This document shows, one piece after another, positions 1 through 8,526 of a stretch of 64,000 nt of DNA. Position 1 is the stretch's first letter, and each line of letters begins with the position of its first letter. The notes under the pieces are model-generated. The model did no database searches, was not told the origin of the DNA, and worked only from the letters and a program-made list of their open reading frames with translations. A program made the translations under genes and the position numbers. The DNA is from Jannaschia sp. GRR-S6-38 (GTDB taxonomy: Bacteria > Pseudomonadota > Alphaproteobacteria > Rhodobacterales > Rhodobacteraceae), in NCBI RefSeq assembly GCF_029853695.1, contig NZ_CP122537.1, positions 2,377,501 through 2,441,500 on the forward strand, read 5' to 3'.

Positions 1-414
1 GCCGTCATAGGGCACCGCGTGGATCACGCCGCCGAAGCCCGCCACGTGGTAGTTGAAGGTCGGGTAGGCGCCGGCCGAGGTGACCACCGCGTCGCCGGGC
101 GCGACCAGCAGCCGGACGAGGAAGCCCAGCAGGCCGTCGATGCCCTCGCCGGTGACGATCGCCTCGGGCGGGACGGCGTGATGGGCGGCCAGCGCGTGGC
201 GCAGGTCGTGGCATTCCGGGTCGCCATACATCCAAGCCTCGGCCGCGGCGGCCTCGATCGCGGCGATGGCGCGGGGCGAGGGGCCGAAGGGCGACTCGTT
301 GGCGCCCAGCCGGGCGGCGAAGGGCGCGCCGCGGGCGCGTTCCTGCGCCTCGGGTCCCACGAAGGGGACGGAGGCCGGCAGGCCGGCGGCGAGATCGGTC
401 AGGCGATGGGTCAT
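1..414 (-). CDS. HisC-like class I/II aminotransferase (3' part outside window)
   Basis: The minus-strand frame opens with ATG at 414 and stays open to the window edge, giving the first 138 residues. The start (MTHRLTDLAAGLPASVPFVG) and the segment ARLGANESPFGPSP match the N-terminus of histidinol-phosphate aminotransferase-type fold-I PLP enzymes, where LxxNExPxGPSP contacts substrate. MYGDPECHDLR and EGIDGLLGFLVRLL fit the next conserved blocks. The PLP lysine lies in the missing part, so activity cannot be judged. The start overlaps the stop of the upstream GhrA-like gene as ATGA, so the two are translationally coupled. It could act on histidinol phosphate, aromatic amino acids or another amino acid. 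Confidence 0.8.
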   Translation of the reverse strand, partial: MTHRLTDLAAGLPASVPFVGPEAQERARGAPFAARLGANESPFGPSPRAIAAIEAAAAEAWMYGDPECHDLRHALAAHHAVPPEAIVTGEGIDGLLGFLVRLLVAPGDAVVTSAGAYPTFNYHVAGFGGVIHAVPYDG

Positions 415-1340
415 GCGAGCGCCTCCCGGCGGTCCACCAGATGTAGAAGCGGCTCGCCGGCCTCGCCGCGGCGGATGTTCTCGGCGATGACATGCGCCGC
501 GCTCGCGGGCCGCGTGGCGGAGGCGATATGCGGCGTGACCGTGACCTTCGGATGCGCCCAGAAGGGGTGATCCTCGGGCAGCGGCTCCTGCCGGAACGTG
601 TCGAGCGTCGCGTGGCCCAGCCGGTCCAGCGCGGCCAGCAGCGCCTCGTCGTCGATCAGCGCGCCGCGCCCGGGATTGAGCAGGACGGCCCCGTCGCGCA
701 TCCAGCCCAGCCGCTCGGCATCCATCAGGTTCTCGGTGGCGCGGGCATGCGGCACCAGCAGCACCACGATCTCGGCCCCCGAAAGCGCCCGGCGCAGCCC
801 GTTCGCGCCGGTCAGCGCGGTGACGCCCTCGATCTCCTTCGGGCCGCGCGACCAGCCGGTCACCGGGAAGCCCAGGCCCGCCAGCGCCCGCGCGCAGGCC
901 GCGCCCAGCACGCCCAGCCCCAGGATCGCGACCGGCCGGTCGGCGGCCAGCGGCGGCGGGGTCGGGTCCCAGCCCGCGCCGCGAAGATGCGCGTCGATGC
1001 CGAGATGGTGGCGCAGGACATGCCCCGTCACCCACTCGACCATCCCCTGCGTCAGCGCGTCATCGACCATCCGGGCCAGCGGCGCGGTGAGGCTGCGGTT
1101 GCCCTCGACATCCTCGACCCCGGCCCAGAGGTTCAGGACGCCCTTGAGCCGCGTGTAGGGCGTGAAATCCTGAAGGGCAGAGCTCGGGGCATAGACCACC
1201 CAATCCACGCTGGCCGGATCCGGCGCGTCCGCCAGCGTGAGGATCTCGTGCGCCACCCCGCGCGCCTCGAGGGCGGCGGGCAGCACGTCGCGATAGTCCG
1301 ACCAGCGTTCGGGCGATGCGGCGAAGAGGATGCGTGTCAT
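411..1340 (-). CDS. ghrA: GhrA-like glyoxylate/hydroxypyruvate reductase
   Basis: This 309-residue protein is close to E. coli GhrA in length (about 312). It has the D-2-hydroxyacid dehydrogenase layout: a catalytic domain split around a Rossmann domain with GLGVLGAACA near residue 140, then NPGRGALIDDEALL, and FRQEPLP and TPHIAS near the C-terminus, holding the catalytic Glu and His of the family. It should reduce a 2-oxoacid such as glyoxylate or hydroxypyruvate with NAD(P)H in the cytoplasm. Its stop overlaps the start of a HisC-like aminotransferase, which suggests transamination and 2-oxoacid reduction on related substrates. The exact substrate cannot be read from sequence. Confidence 0.82.
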   Translation of the reverse strand: MTRILFAASPERWSDYRDVLPAALEARGVAHEILTLADAPDPASVDWVVYAPSSALQDFTPYTRLKGVLNLWAGVEDVEGNRSLTAPLARMVDDALTQGMVEWVTGHVLRHHLGIDAHLRGAGWDPTPPPLAADRPVAILGLGVLGAACARALAGLGFPVTGWSRGPKEIEGVTALTGANGLRRALSGAEIVVLLVPHARATENLMDAERLGWMRDGAVLLNPGRGALIDDEALLAALDRLGHATLDTFRQEPLPEDHPFWAHPKVTVTPHIASATRPASAAHVIAENIRRGEAGEPLLHLVDRREALA

Positions 1341-1460
1341 GCCGGGCGGGATGCCATGGCGGCGCGCCCGCCGCCAAGGGCGAAACCGCGCGCGTGCTCA
1401 TCCGGCCGGAAAGCCCCGGGTAGCTGGCCACCCGTCCGCGACGCCGACCGGCGGCGCGGT

Positions 1461-3125
1461 TCAGGACGGGTCGCGCCAGCGGTTCACGATGGGATAGCGG
1501 CGGTCCAGCCAGAAGGCGCGTTGCGACAGGCGCGCGCCCGGCGCGGATTGGAAGCGCTTGTATTCCGACTGGTAGATCAGCCGTTCGACATGGCGGACCA
1601 CCTCGCGGTCATGGCCGGCCGCGACCACCTCGGCGATCGACTGCTCGGCGTCGATCAGGCGCTTCAGAATGTCGTCCAGCACCGGATAGGCCGGCAGGCT
1701 GTCCTCGTCCTTCTGGTCGGCGCGCAGCTCGGCCGAGGGCGGCTTGTCGATCACGCGCGCGGGCATCACCTCGCCCGCGGGGCCCTTGAACATCGGGTCG
1801 TGGTTGGCGTTGCGCCAGCGGCAGACCTCGAACAGGTCGGTCTTGTAGAGATCCTTCACCGGATTGTAGCCGCCGACCATGTCGCCGTAGATCGTGGCAT
1901 AGCCCACCGCGACCTCGGACTTGTTGCCGGTGGTCAGAAGCATCGCGCCGAACTTGTTGCTGAGCGCCATCATCAGCAGGCCGCGGATGCGGGACTGGAT
2001 GTTCTCCTCGGTCAGGTCGGGTTCGCGGCCCGCGAAGAGCTCGGCCAGCGTGCCCGTGACCGCGTCGCGGACCGGCGTGATCGGCAGGTCGTCGAGGCGG
2101 CATCCCAGCCGCTCGGCCACGCCGCGCGCGTCTTCCAGGCTGTGCTCGGAGGTGTATTCGGAGGGGAGCATGAAGCAGCGCAGGTTCTCGGGCCCGATCG
2201 CATCGGCGGCGATGGCGGCGACGATGGCCGAGTCCACGCCGCCCGAGAGGCCCAGCAGCGCCTCGCGGAAGCCCACCTTCCCCATGTAGTCGCGCAGGCC
2301 CAGAACCATCGCGCGGTAATCGGCGCCGGGGCCGTCGGGCTGCGTGACGAGGTCGCCCTTCACGGCGCGCCAGCCCTCGGGGCCGCGCTCGAAATCGACA
2401 TGCACGATCGCTTCGGCGAAGCTGGGAAGGTGGTGGGTCAGTTCGCCATGCGGGTTCAGAACGAAGCTCGCCCCGTCGAAGACCTGGTCGTCCTGCCCGC
2501 CGACGAGGTTGAGATAGCACAGCGGCAGGCCCGTCTCGACCGTGCGCCCGACCATGTGGCCGTACCGGACGTCCTGCTTGCCGCGGAAATAGGGCGAGCC
2601 GTTGGGCACCAGCAGGATCTCGGCCCCGGTCTCGGCCAGCGTCTCGGCCACGTCCTCGAACCAGGCATCCTCGCAGATCGGCGTGCCCAGCCGCACGCCG
2701 CCCACCGTGTAGGGCCCCGAGACGTCGCCGCTCTCGAAATGGCGCTTCTCGTCGAAGATCTTGTAGTTGGGGAGGTGGTGCTTGACGATCTCGGCCCGGA
2801 CCTCGCCGCCCTCGGCCACGACATAGGCGTTATAGGGCTTCTCGGCGCCCACGGGCCAGAGCGGCACGCCGATGCCCAGCGCCGGGCCGTCCGCGCAATC
2901 GGCGATCAGCGCGTTCAGCACCTCGCGCGCATGGGCCACGAAGGCGGGCTTCCGCACCAGGTCCTGCGGCTGGTAGCCGGTCAGGAACATCTCGGGCAGC
3001 GCGACCATCTGCGCGCCGGCCGCGCGGCCCTCGGCCCAGGCCGCGCGGGCGCGGTCGGCATTGCCGTCCAGGTCGCCCAGGACGGGATTGCACTGGGCCA
3101 GGGTCAGGCGGAAGCGGTCGGGCAT
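1461..3125 (-). CDS. nadE: glutamine-dependent NAD+ synthetase
   Basis: This 554-residue two-domain enzyme makes NAD+ from deamido-NAD+ with ATP, using ammonia released from glutamine. The N-terminal nitrilase-type glutaminase domain (about 1-260) shows all three catalytic residues: Glu in LPEMFLTGYQ, Lys in VKHHLPNYKIF and Cys in GTPICEDAWF. The C-terminal synthetase domain (about 270-554) carries the PP-loop LLGLSGGVDSAIVAAI. TTGNKSEVAVGYATIYGDM and PPSAELRADQKDEDSLPAY are also typical of NadE. Length is normal for the fused form. It stands alone between the GhrA-like gene, 120 bases downstream, and the divergent MORN gene. Confidence 0.96.
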   Translation of the reverse strand: MPDRFRLTLAQCNPVLGDLDGNADRARAAWAEGRAAGAQMVALPEMFLTGYQPQDLVRKPAFVAHAREVLNALIADCADGPALGIGVPLWPVGAEKPYNAYVVAEGGEVRAEIVKHHLPNYKIFDEKRHFESGDVSGPYTVGGVRLGTPICEDAWFEDVAETLAETGAEILLVPNGSPYFRGKQDVRYGHMVGRTVETGLPLCYLNLVGGQDDQVFDGASFVLNPHGELTHHLPSFAEAIVHVDFERGPEGWRAVKGDLVTQPDGPGADYRAMVLGLRDYMGKVGFREALLGLSGGVDSAIVAAIAADAIGPENLRCFMLPSEYTSEHSLEDARGVAERLGCRLDDLPITPVRDAVTGTLAELFAGREPDLTEENIQSRIRGLLMMALSNKFGAMLLTTGNKSEVAVGYATIYGDMVGGYNPVKDLYKTDLFEVCRWRNANHDPMFKGPAGEVMPARVIDKPPSAELRADQKDEDSLPAYPVLDDILKRLIDAEQSIAEVVAAGHDREVVRHVERLIYQSEYKRFQSAPGARLSQRAFWLDRRYPIVNRWRDPS

Positions 3126-3278
3126 GGAAGGTCTTTCGTCCGGCGGGTCGGGGGGTGACCTAGCGCGCGGGGCCCTCGGGGGGAAGCGCCGAAGCCCGTG
3201 CCGCCCCGCCGCACCCGTTGCAGACCCCGCGTTGACCGCCTAGCTTCGCGGGCGAGGGAACCCGGGGGCGGTGCAGAC

Positions 3279-4787
3279 ATGAACGGACGCAGGATTTTCG
3301 CGCTCTGCGCGGCGCTGGCGGCGGCGCCGGCGGCGGCGCAGGACGTCATCACCAAGCAATACGAGGGCGGCGGCGTCTACGAGGGCACGTTCAAGGACGG
3401 CAAGCAGCACGGCACCGGCACCTACACGCTGCCCTCGGGCTACGTCTATACCGGCGAATGGGTCGAGGGCGAGATCCGTGGGCAGGGCCGCGCGGAGTTC
3501 CCCGACGGCTCGGTCTACGAGGGCGAATTCGTCGCCGGCAAGCCCGAGGGGCAGGGTACGATCACCTTCGCCGATGGCGGGACGTATACCGGCGAATGGG
3601 TCGAGGGCCGGATCGAGGGCGAGGGCGTGGCCGATTACGCCAACGGCACGCGCTATTCCGGCGGCTTCGTCAACGCGCTCCATGATGGGCAGGGCGTGAT
3701 GGAGAGCCCGAACGGCTACCGCTACGAAGGCGGTTGGTCCGAGGGCATGAAGGACGGCGAAGGGCGGATCACCTATCCGGACGGCTCGACCTACGAGGGC
3801 GGGATGGCGGGCAATGTCCGCTCGGGGCAGGGCACGCTCCGGACGCCGGACGGGCTGAGCTATACCGGCGCCTGGGCCGACGGTCAGATCAACGGGCAGG
3901 GTCTGCTGACCCAACCCAATGGCGACGTCTATGACGGCATGCTCGTCGATGGCCGCCGCGAGGGGCAGGGCCGCGTGACCTATGCCAATGGCGATGTCTA
4001 CGAGGGCGAGTTCCGCAACGACCGCCGCCACGGCCAGGGCGAATTCCGGGGCGCGGACGGCTATATCTATACCGGCGGCTGGGTCGAGGGCCGGATCGAG
4101 GGCGTGGGCGAGGTCCAGTATCCCGACGGCTCGGTCTATGTGGGCGAGTTCGAGAACGATCTGGCCGATGGCGAGGGCAAGATCACCTATACCGACGGCG
4201 CGACCTACGAGGGCGACTGGGAGGAAGGCGTGATCCAGGGTATGGGCCGCGCGGTCTATCCCAACGGGCTGGTCTACGAGGGCGAGTTCGTGAACGCCCA
4301 GAACCACGGCTACGGCGTCATGACCTTCACCGACGGCTACCGCTACGAGGGCGACTGGGCCGAGGGGCTGCGCCATGGCGAGGGCCGCGCGACCTATGCC
4401 GACGGCACCGTCTACGAGGGCGGCTTCGTGCGCGGCCAGCGCGAGGGGCAGGGCGTCATCACGATGGCCGACGGCTTCACCTATACCGGCGGCTGGAACG
4501 ACGGCGAGATCGAGGGCGAGGGCGTCGCGACCTATGCCAATGGCGATGTCTACGAAGGCAGCTTCGTCGCGGGACGCCGGCAGGGGCCGGGGACGATGCG
4601 CTATGCCACGGGCGAGGTCGAGGCGGGCCGCTGGGAAGGCGGCGCGCTGGCCGAGCGGGAGGTGGCGCCGGAGCCGGACGCGGAGCCTGCGGATGGCGAG
4701 CCCGCGCCGGAGGAAGCCCCGGCCGCGGCGGAGCCCGAAGCCGAGACCGAAGCGGAGGCTGCAACCGAGGCCGAGAGCGACGGCTGA
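3279..4787 (+). CDS. secreted MORN-repeat protein with acidic Ala/Glu/Pro tail
   Basis: From the ATG at 3279 the protein is 502 residues. A signal peptide (MNGRRIFALCAALAAAPAAAQ) is followed by about 18 consecutive MORN repeats of 23 residues (pattern YEGEF-x-GxxxGxGxxxxxxG), residues 28-446. It ends with a Pro/Ala/Glu-rich acidic tail of about 45 residues (PEPDAEPADGEPAPEEAPAA onward). MORN repeats form extended beta-hairpin rods that bind lipid or protein in eukaryotes; bacterial roles are poorly known. The frame is also open upstream to 3198, but the signal peptide supports 3279. Export to the periplasm or outer surface is inferred. It is divergent from nadE and convergent with the next gene (12 bases). 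Confidence 0.9.
   Translation: MNGRRIFALCAALAAAPAAAQDVITKQYEGGGVYEGTFKDGKQHGTGTYTLPSGYVYTGEWVEGEIRGQGRAEFPDGSVYEGEFVAGKPEGQGTITFADGGTYTGEWVEGRIEGEGVADYANGTRYSGGFVNALHDGQGVMESPNGYRYEGGWSEGMKDGEGRITYPDGSTYEGGMAGNVRSGQGTLRTPDGLSYTGAWADGQINGQGLLTQPNGDVYDGMLVDGRREGQGRVTYANGDVYEGEFRNDRRHGQGEFRGADGYIYTGGWVEGRIEGVGEVQYPDGSVYVGEFENDLADGEGKITYTDGATYEGDWEEGVIQGMGRAVYPNGLVYEGEFVNAQNHGYGVMTFTDGYRYEGDWAEGLRHGEGRATYADGTVYEGGFVRGQREGQGVITMADGFTYTGGWNDGEIEGEGVATYANGDVYEGSFVAGRRQGPGTMRYATGEVEAGRWEGGALAEREVAPEPDAEPADGEPAPEEAPAAAEPEAETEAEAATEAESDG
3360..4616 (+). repeat. tandem 69-bp coding repeats (MORN array)
   Basis: The MORN units are encoded by about 18 degenerate 69-bp repeats sharing short blocks such as tacgagggcg, tataccggcg and gaggggcaggg. 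Units of the YEGEF type alternate with YTGEW/YTGGW types over long stretches, which suggests growth by duplication of two-unit blocks. Copy number may vary between strains. Confidence 0.85.
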
Positions 4788-4799
4788 GGCCGCCCGGCG

Positions 4800-5414
4800 T
4801 CAGGCCTCGGGCAGGGTGGCCGAGATCTCCGCCCAGAGCGCGCTTAGCGACGGGCGCGGCTGGATGTCGACGATCGGGATGTCGGCATCCATCAGCGCGT
4901 CCAGCAGCAGCAGGTGATGCGCCGGATCGGCGGTGTTCTCGCGCAGCAGGACCGATGCGACATGGCCGTGGCTGTCGACGATGGCCAGATCGGCCACCAT
5001 GCCCGCCAGCGGGTCGTAGCCCGGCCGCGTCAGGTCGGAGGTCAGGAACCCCTTCAGCGCGACGCCTGCGTGCAACGTGCACCACGGCGCCTCGGCCTCC
5101 AGCCGGTCAGCGATCCAGTTGTGCAGCTTCACGTCGCGGGTCGACATCAGCGGGTGCTGGCGGATGGTGCCCTCGGGGATCGTGTCGGGCGCGGTCGACT
5201 TGGCCGATTTGCGGGACCGTCCGGGACGCGCCAGCGATTTCGCACGTTCCACGGCCGAGCGCGCGCCCGGCCAGTCATTGGCCCAGCTGCCCGATCCGCG
5301 CAGGGCGGGGGCCTCGGCACCGGCCGGGGCCGGCTCCGCGGGGCGGCGCTTTACGCTCAGGCCGGTTTTCACCAGCCGCGTCATCGTCTTGGCCATCAGG
5401 CGGTCGAGTTGCAT
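4800..5414 (-). CDS. DUF2726-like protein of unknown function
   Basis: 204 residues, started by ATG at 5414 behind a GAGGGA ribosome site. The first 75 residues are basic and low in complexity (VKRRPAEPAPAG, RPGRSRKSAKS). The C-terminal half (DVKLHNWIADRLEAEAPWCT, VADLAIVDSHGHVASVLL, DALMDADIPIVDI) follows the order of the DUF2726 fold, which resembles restriction-endonuclease folds: a helix, strands with a (V)xDxxIVD motif, and a final helix-strand. I do not see a convincing E-x-D/H catalytic set, so it may be degenerate. A second protein of this type is encoded at 24608-25189. The assignment rests on pattern only. Confidence 0.6.
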   Translation of the reverse strand: MQLDRLMAKTMTRLVKTGLSVKRRPAEPAPAGAEAPALRGSGSWANDWPGARSAVERAKSLARPGRSRKSAKSTAPDTIPEGTIRQHPLMSTRDVKLHNWIADRLEAEAPWCTLHAGVALKGFLTSDLTRPGYDPLAGMVADLAIVDSHGHVASVLLRENTADPAHHLLLLDALMDADIPIVDIQPRPSLSALWAEISATLPEA

Positions 5415-5510
5415 GTCGAGTCCCTCGGTGCATCGGGTCTTTCTCGAAACTGACCGGTCGAATTGGCCGAATTGGGGCGGGGCCGGGGAAAATCGGGGGT
5501 CTTGTCGCGG

Positions 5511-7043
5511 TCAGAGACGCGCGCCCGCGTCCAGCCGCGCAAGGATGGCGTCGCCCTCGGCGATCACCGTCTTGCGGCGCGCCTCGTCCATACGGTCCCA
5601 GGTCCGATACATCTGCGCCATGCGCGGGTTCGATCCGAACCGCTCGCGGTGGCGGTTCAGAAAGTGCCAGTAAAGCAGGTTGAACGGGCAGGCGCCCTCG
5701 CCGGTCTTCTTCGAGACCGCGTAGTCGCAATGCTTGCAGTAATCCGACATCTTGTTGATGTAGTTGCCCCCCGACACGTAGGGCTTGGACCCCACGATGC
5801 CGCCATCGGCGAACTGGCTCATCCCGATGACGTTCGGGCTTTCGACCCATTCATAGGCGTCGGCATAGACCACGAGATACCATTCATGGACCTGATGGGG
5901 GTCGAGCCCCGCCAGAAGGGCGAAATTGCCCGTTACCATCAGGCGCTGGATGTGGTGGGCATAGGCCTCGGCCATCGTGGTCGAGATGCATTCGCGCAGG
6001 CAGCGCATGTCGGTATCCGCGGTCCAGTAGAATTCCGGCAAGTCGCGGGTCGCCCCCAGCGCGTTGCGGGTCACGTAGTCGGGTCCCTCGCGGAAATAGA
6101 TGCCGCGGATGTATTCGCGCCAGCCGATGATCTGGCGGATGAACCCCTCGACCGCGTTCAGCGGCGCATCGCCCGCCTCATAGGCCGCCTCCGCCGCTTC
6201 GCAGGTCTCGCGCCAGCCCAGCAGCCCGGCATTGAGGTAGAGGCCGAGAAGCGCGTGGTAGAGGAAGGGCTGCCCGGTCACCATCGCGTCCTGGTAGTCG
6301 CCGAAGCCGGGCAGGCTGTGGGCGACGAAATGCTCCAGCGCCTCGAGCGCGCCGTTCCGATCCGTGGCGAACCAGAAGTCGTCGAGGCTGCCGTAGCGGT
6401 TGCCGAAGCGCTCGCGCACCAGCGCCAGCACCTCCTGCACCGTCTCGTCGGGCTCGAAGCGCAGCGGACCGGGCCCCGAAAGGCCCTTGGGCGGCGATTT
6501 GCGGTTCTCGGCATCGTAGTTCCACTTGCCGCCCACGGGCTTGTCGCCCTCCATCAGGAGCCCCGTCTTGCGGCGCATGTCGCGGTAGAACCACTCCATC
6601 CGCAGCTCCTTGCGGCCCTCGGCCCAGTCCTCGAACTCGGCATGGCTGGCCAAGAAGCGGTCGTCCGGCAGCAGCGAGACCGGGACGGGCGCGTCCTCCA
6701 GCGCGGAGATCAGGCGGAACTCGCCCGGTTCCGTCGCGATCACCTCGGTCGCGCCGGTGGCGTCTGCGGCGCGGAGCAGTTCGCCCGGGATGGATTGCGT
6801 GTTTTCGGGATCGTCCAGCGTCGTGTAGCGCACCGTCCAGCCCGCGGCGCGCAGATGCGCGGCATGCTTGCGCATCGCGGCGAAGAGGAAGGCGATCTTC
6901 TTGGGATGGTGCGGGACGTAATCCGTCTCGGCCTGCACCTCGGCCATGACAACCACGTCGCGGTCCGGGTCGCCCTGCCGCAGCGCGCTGAGATCGTCGG
7001 ACAGCTGGTCGCCCAGCACCAGGATCAGCCGGGGCGTCACCAT
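5511..7043 (-). CDS. [4Fe-4S] (6-4) photolyase/cryptochrome (PhrB/CryB type)
   Basis: 510 residues, the usual length of the FeS-BCP class. The start (TPRLILVLGDQLSDDLSAL) and WFYRDMRRKTGLLMEGDKPV with GGKWNYDAENRK are hallmarks of the PhrB/CryB family. The FAD region follows (VEGFIRQIIGWREYIRGIYF, ANVIGMSQFADGG-like VIGMSQFADGG, KPYVSGGNYINKMSDYC). Four cysteines suited to the cluster are seen: one in MRCLRECIS, two in YCKHCDYA and one in GACPFNLLYW. The family repairs (6-4) photoproducts using light, or acts as a cryptochrome in Rhodobacter. Its start overlaps the stop of an upstream SDR gene by 7 bases, and a second SDR gene lies before that: one operon. Confidence 0.95.
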   Translation of the reverse strand: MVTPRLILVLGDQLSDDLSALRQGDPDRDVVVMAEVQAETDYVPHHPKKIAFLFAAMRKHAAHLRAAGWTVRYTTLDDPENTQSIPGELLRAADATGATEVIATEPGEFRLISALEDAPVPVSLLPDDRFLASHAEFEDWAEGRKELRMEWFYRDMRRKTGLLMEGDKPVGGKWNYDAENRKSPPKGLSGPGPLRFEPDETVQEVLALVRERFGNRYGSLDDFWFATDRNGALEALEHFVAHSLPGFGDYQDAMVTGQPFLYHALLGLYLNAGLLGWRETCEAAEAAYEAGDAPLNAVEGFIRQIIGWREYIRGIYFREGPDYVTRNALGATRDLPEFYWTADTDMRCLRECISTTMAEAYAHHIQRLMVTGNFALLAGLDPHQVHEWYLVVYADAYEWVESPNVIGMSQFADGGIVGSKPYVSGGNYINKMSDYCKHCDYAVSKKTGEGACPFNLLYWHFLNRHRERFGSNPRMAQMYRTWDRMDEARRKTVIAEGDAILARLDAGARL

Positions 7044-7690
7044 TCGATGGGCTTCGCGGCATAATCGAAGAACCCGCCCGACTGCGCCGGGTCGAGCCCC
7101 ATCAGCACGCCGACCAGCTTGTCGGCCGCGTCCTCGGGCGACAGTTTCTTGGCCTTGTAGCCTTCGGTGAAGGATGTCTCGACGGTGCCGGGATGCAGCG
7201 CGACGACGACCGATTGCTTGTCCTTGCGGCCCAGTTCGATCGCGGCGCCGTGCGTGATCTGGTTGGCCGCGGCCTTCGAGGCGCGGTAGCTGTACCAGCC
7301 GCCCATGCCGTTGTCGCCGATGGAGCCCACGCGCGCGGTCAGCACGCCGATCCGGGCGCCTGGCGCGAGCTTGCCCACCAGCGCCTTCAACACCAGCGCG
7401 GGGCCGATGGCATTGACCGCCATCGTGCGCGCCATCGCCTCGGCGTCGATCGCGTCGAGCGCCTTTTCGGGGGCGTGGCCCGGCGGCGCGAGGATGCCGG
7501 AGGCCACGAAGACCACCGCGAAGGGCCCCTCCACCGCGCCCAGCACGCGCTCGATCGAAGCGGGGTCGGTCACGTCCAGGCCGTCCGCGCTGCGGCTGAG
7601 CCGCGTTACGGCGTAGTCGCGCGCCAATCTCTCGGCCAGCGCCGCGCCGATCCCGCCCGAAGCGCCGATCACGAGTGCATTATTCGACAT
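7037..7690 (-). CDS. short-chain dehydrogenase/reductase, C-factor-like
   Basis: 217 residues. The NAD(P)-binding motif GASGGIGAALAERLA is at the N-terminus and the catalytic YRASK (Tyr-x-x-x-Lys) near residue 140. TARVGSIGDNGMGGWYSYRA resembles the CsgA/C-factor branch of SDRs. The C-terminal GFFDYAAKPIEW is typical of family members beside photolyase genes. Substrate unknown. It overlaps the photolyase start (7 bases) and the upstream SDR stop (11 bases), so all three are probably co-translated. Confidence 0.88.
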   Translation of the reverse strand: MSNNALVIGASGGIGAALAERLARDYAVTRLSRSADGLDVTDPASIERVLGAVEGPFAVVFVASGILAPPGHAPEKALDAIDAEAMARTMAVNAIGPALVLKALVGKLAPGARIGVLTARVGSIGDNGMGGWYSYRASKAAANQITHGAAIELGRKDKQSVVVALHPGTVETSFTEGYKAKKLSPEDAADKLVGVLMGLDPAQSGGFFDYAAKPIEW

Positions 7691-8402
7691 AGATCATCTT
7701 CCGCGTCATGCCCCCGTCGAGGACGATTTCCTGGCCCGTCAGAAAGCCGGCCTCGGCGAGGTAGGCCACCGCCTCGGCCACGTCCTGCGGTGTGCCGACG
7801 CGGCCCGCAGGGTGCTGGGCATGGTCGGCGTCGCTGAGGTCGGCATCCGCAGCCGCGATCCAGCCCGGCGCCACGGCGTTCACCCGCAGCTCGGGCCCGA
7901 GGCTGACCGCCAGCGCGTGGGTCAGCGCCAGAAGCCCGCCCTTGGAGGCCGCGTAGCTTTCGCAATCGGGCTCGGACATGTGGGCGCGGGTCGAGGTGAT
8001 GTTGACGATGCAGCCCCGCGCCGCGCGCAGGGCGGGCGCGAAATGCTTGGCCATCAAGAATGGCCCGGTCAGGTTGACCGCGAGCCGCCGGTCCCAGCCG
8101 GCGCGGTCCAGCATCTCGACCGGCCCCGACACCGCGCCCGCCATCCCGGCATTGTTCACCAGAAGATCCAGGTCGCCGCCCCAGTCGCCCACCTCGCGCG
8201 TGGCCCGGGCGACGGCGTCCTCGTCGGCGACATCCGCCTCGACGCGCAGCAAGTCGCCGCCGGCGGGCGCGGCCAGCGCCTCGAGCCCGGCGACGTCCAG
8301 CGCGGCGACGCGCCAGCCGCGGGCGAGAAGATGGTCGATGATGCCGCCGCCGATCAGCCCGCCCGCGCCGGTCACAAGCGCCGTCTTGGTTTGGATCTCC
8401 AT
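7680..8402 (-). CDS. SDR family oxidoreductase (FabG-like)
   Basis: I place the start at ATG 8402 (MEIQTKTALVTGAGGLIGGG), giving 240 residues; an in-frame upstream start at 8438 would add 12 residues outside the fold. It shows a TGAGGLIGGG cofactor motif, NNAGMAG, the catalytic Ser in NITSTRAHM, YAASKGG with the Tyr and Lys, and VNAVAPGWI. This is a complete classical SDR. It heads the minus-strand operon SDR-SDR-photolyase and is divergent from leuA, with only 79 bases to the leuA leader peptide, so both promoters share that gap. Substrate unknown; annotation as 3-oxoacyl-ACP reductase would be by similarity only. Confidence 0.87.
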   Translation of the reverse strand: MEIQTKTALVTGAGGLIGGGIIDHLLARGWRVAALDVAGLEALAAPAGGDLLRVEADVADEDAVARATREVGDWGGDLDLLVNNAGMAGAVSGPVEMLDRAGWDRRLAVNLTGPFLMAKHFAPALRAARGCIVNITSTRAHMSEPDCESYAASKGGLLALTHALAVSLGPELRVNAVAPGWIAAADADLSDADHAQHPAGRVGTPQDVAEAVAYLAEAGFLTGQEIVLDGGMTRKMIYVE

Positions 8403-8445
8403 GACCGGGCCAGCTATGGCGGCCGAGTGGGCGGTCAAGAAAGCG

Positions 8446-8474
8446 CTTCACACCCGCGCGCGAATCCGTATCAT
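8446..8474 (+). promoter_or_regulatory. candidate leuA promoter
   Basis: CTTCAC at 8446-8451 and TATCAT at 8469-8474 are separated by 17 bases and could be -35 and -10 boxes. A start about 7 bases after the -10 would fall almost on the leader-peptide ATG at 8482, giving a leaderless leader mRNA. The -35 is a weak match. Confidence 0.4.
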
Positions 8475-8481
8475 TCGCGCC

Positions 8482-8526
8482 ATGACCACGGCCCTGATCC
8501 TGGACCTTCTGCTTATCCGCTCCTGA
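8482..8526 (+). CDS. leucine-rich leader peptide of leuA (14 aa)
   Basis: The short frame reads MTTALILDLLLIRS then TGA. Five of 14 residues are Leu (codons at 8494, 8500, 8506, 8509, 8512) and two are Ile. It ends 73 bases before the leuA start. Leu-rich leader peptides upstream of leucine genes are the known sensor of ribosome-mediated attenuation: scarce Leu-tRNA stalls the ribosome on the Leu codons. Its stop codon lies inside the RNA helix described in the next entry. No good ribosome site precedes it, which would fit a leaderless transcript from the candidate promoter. Confidence 0.8.
   Translation: MTTALILDLLLIRS

Noticed and set aside
492..3158. 888-codon open frame opposite the GhrA-like gene and nadE
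   Set aside because: Antisense shadow of two well-supported genes; composition is Arg/Gln/Gly-rich and no family is recognisable.
3360..4616. Regular ~69-bp repeats considered as a CRISPR or satellite array
   Set aside because: Repeats are degenerate, in frame, without unique spacers, and encode MORN units.
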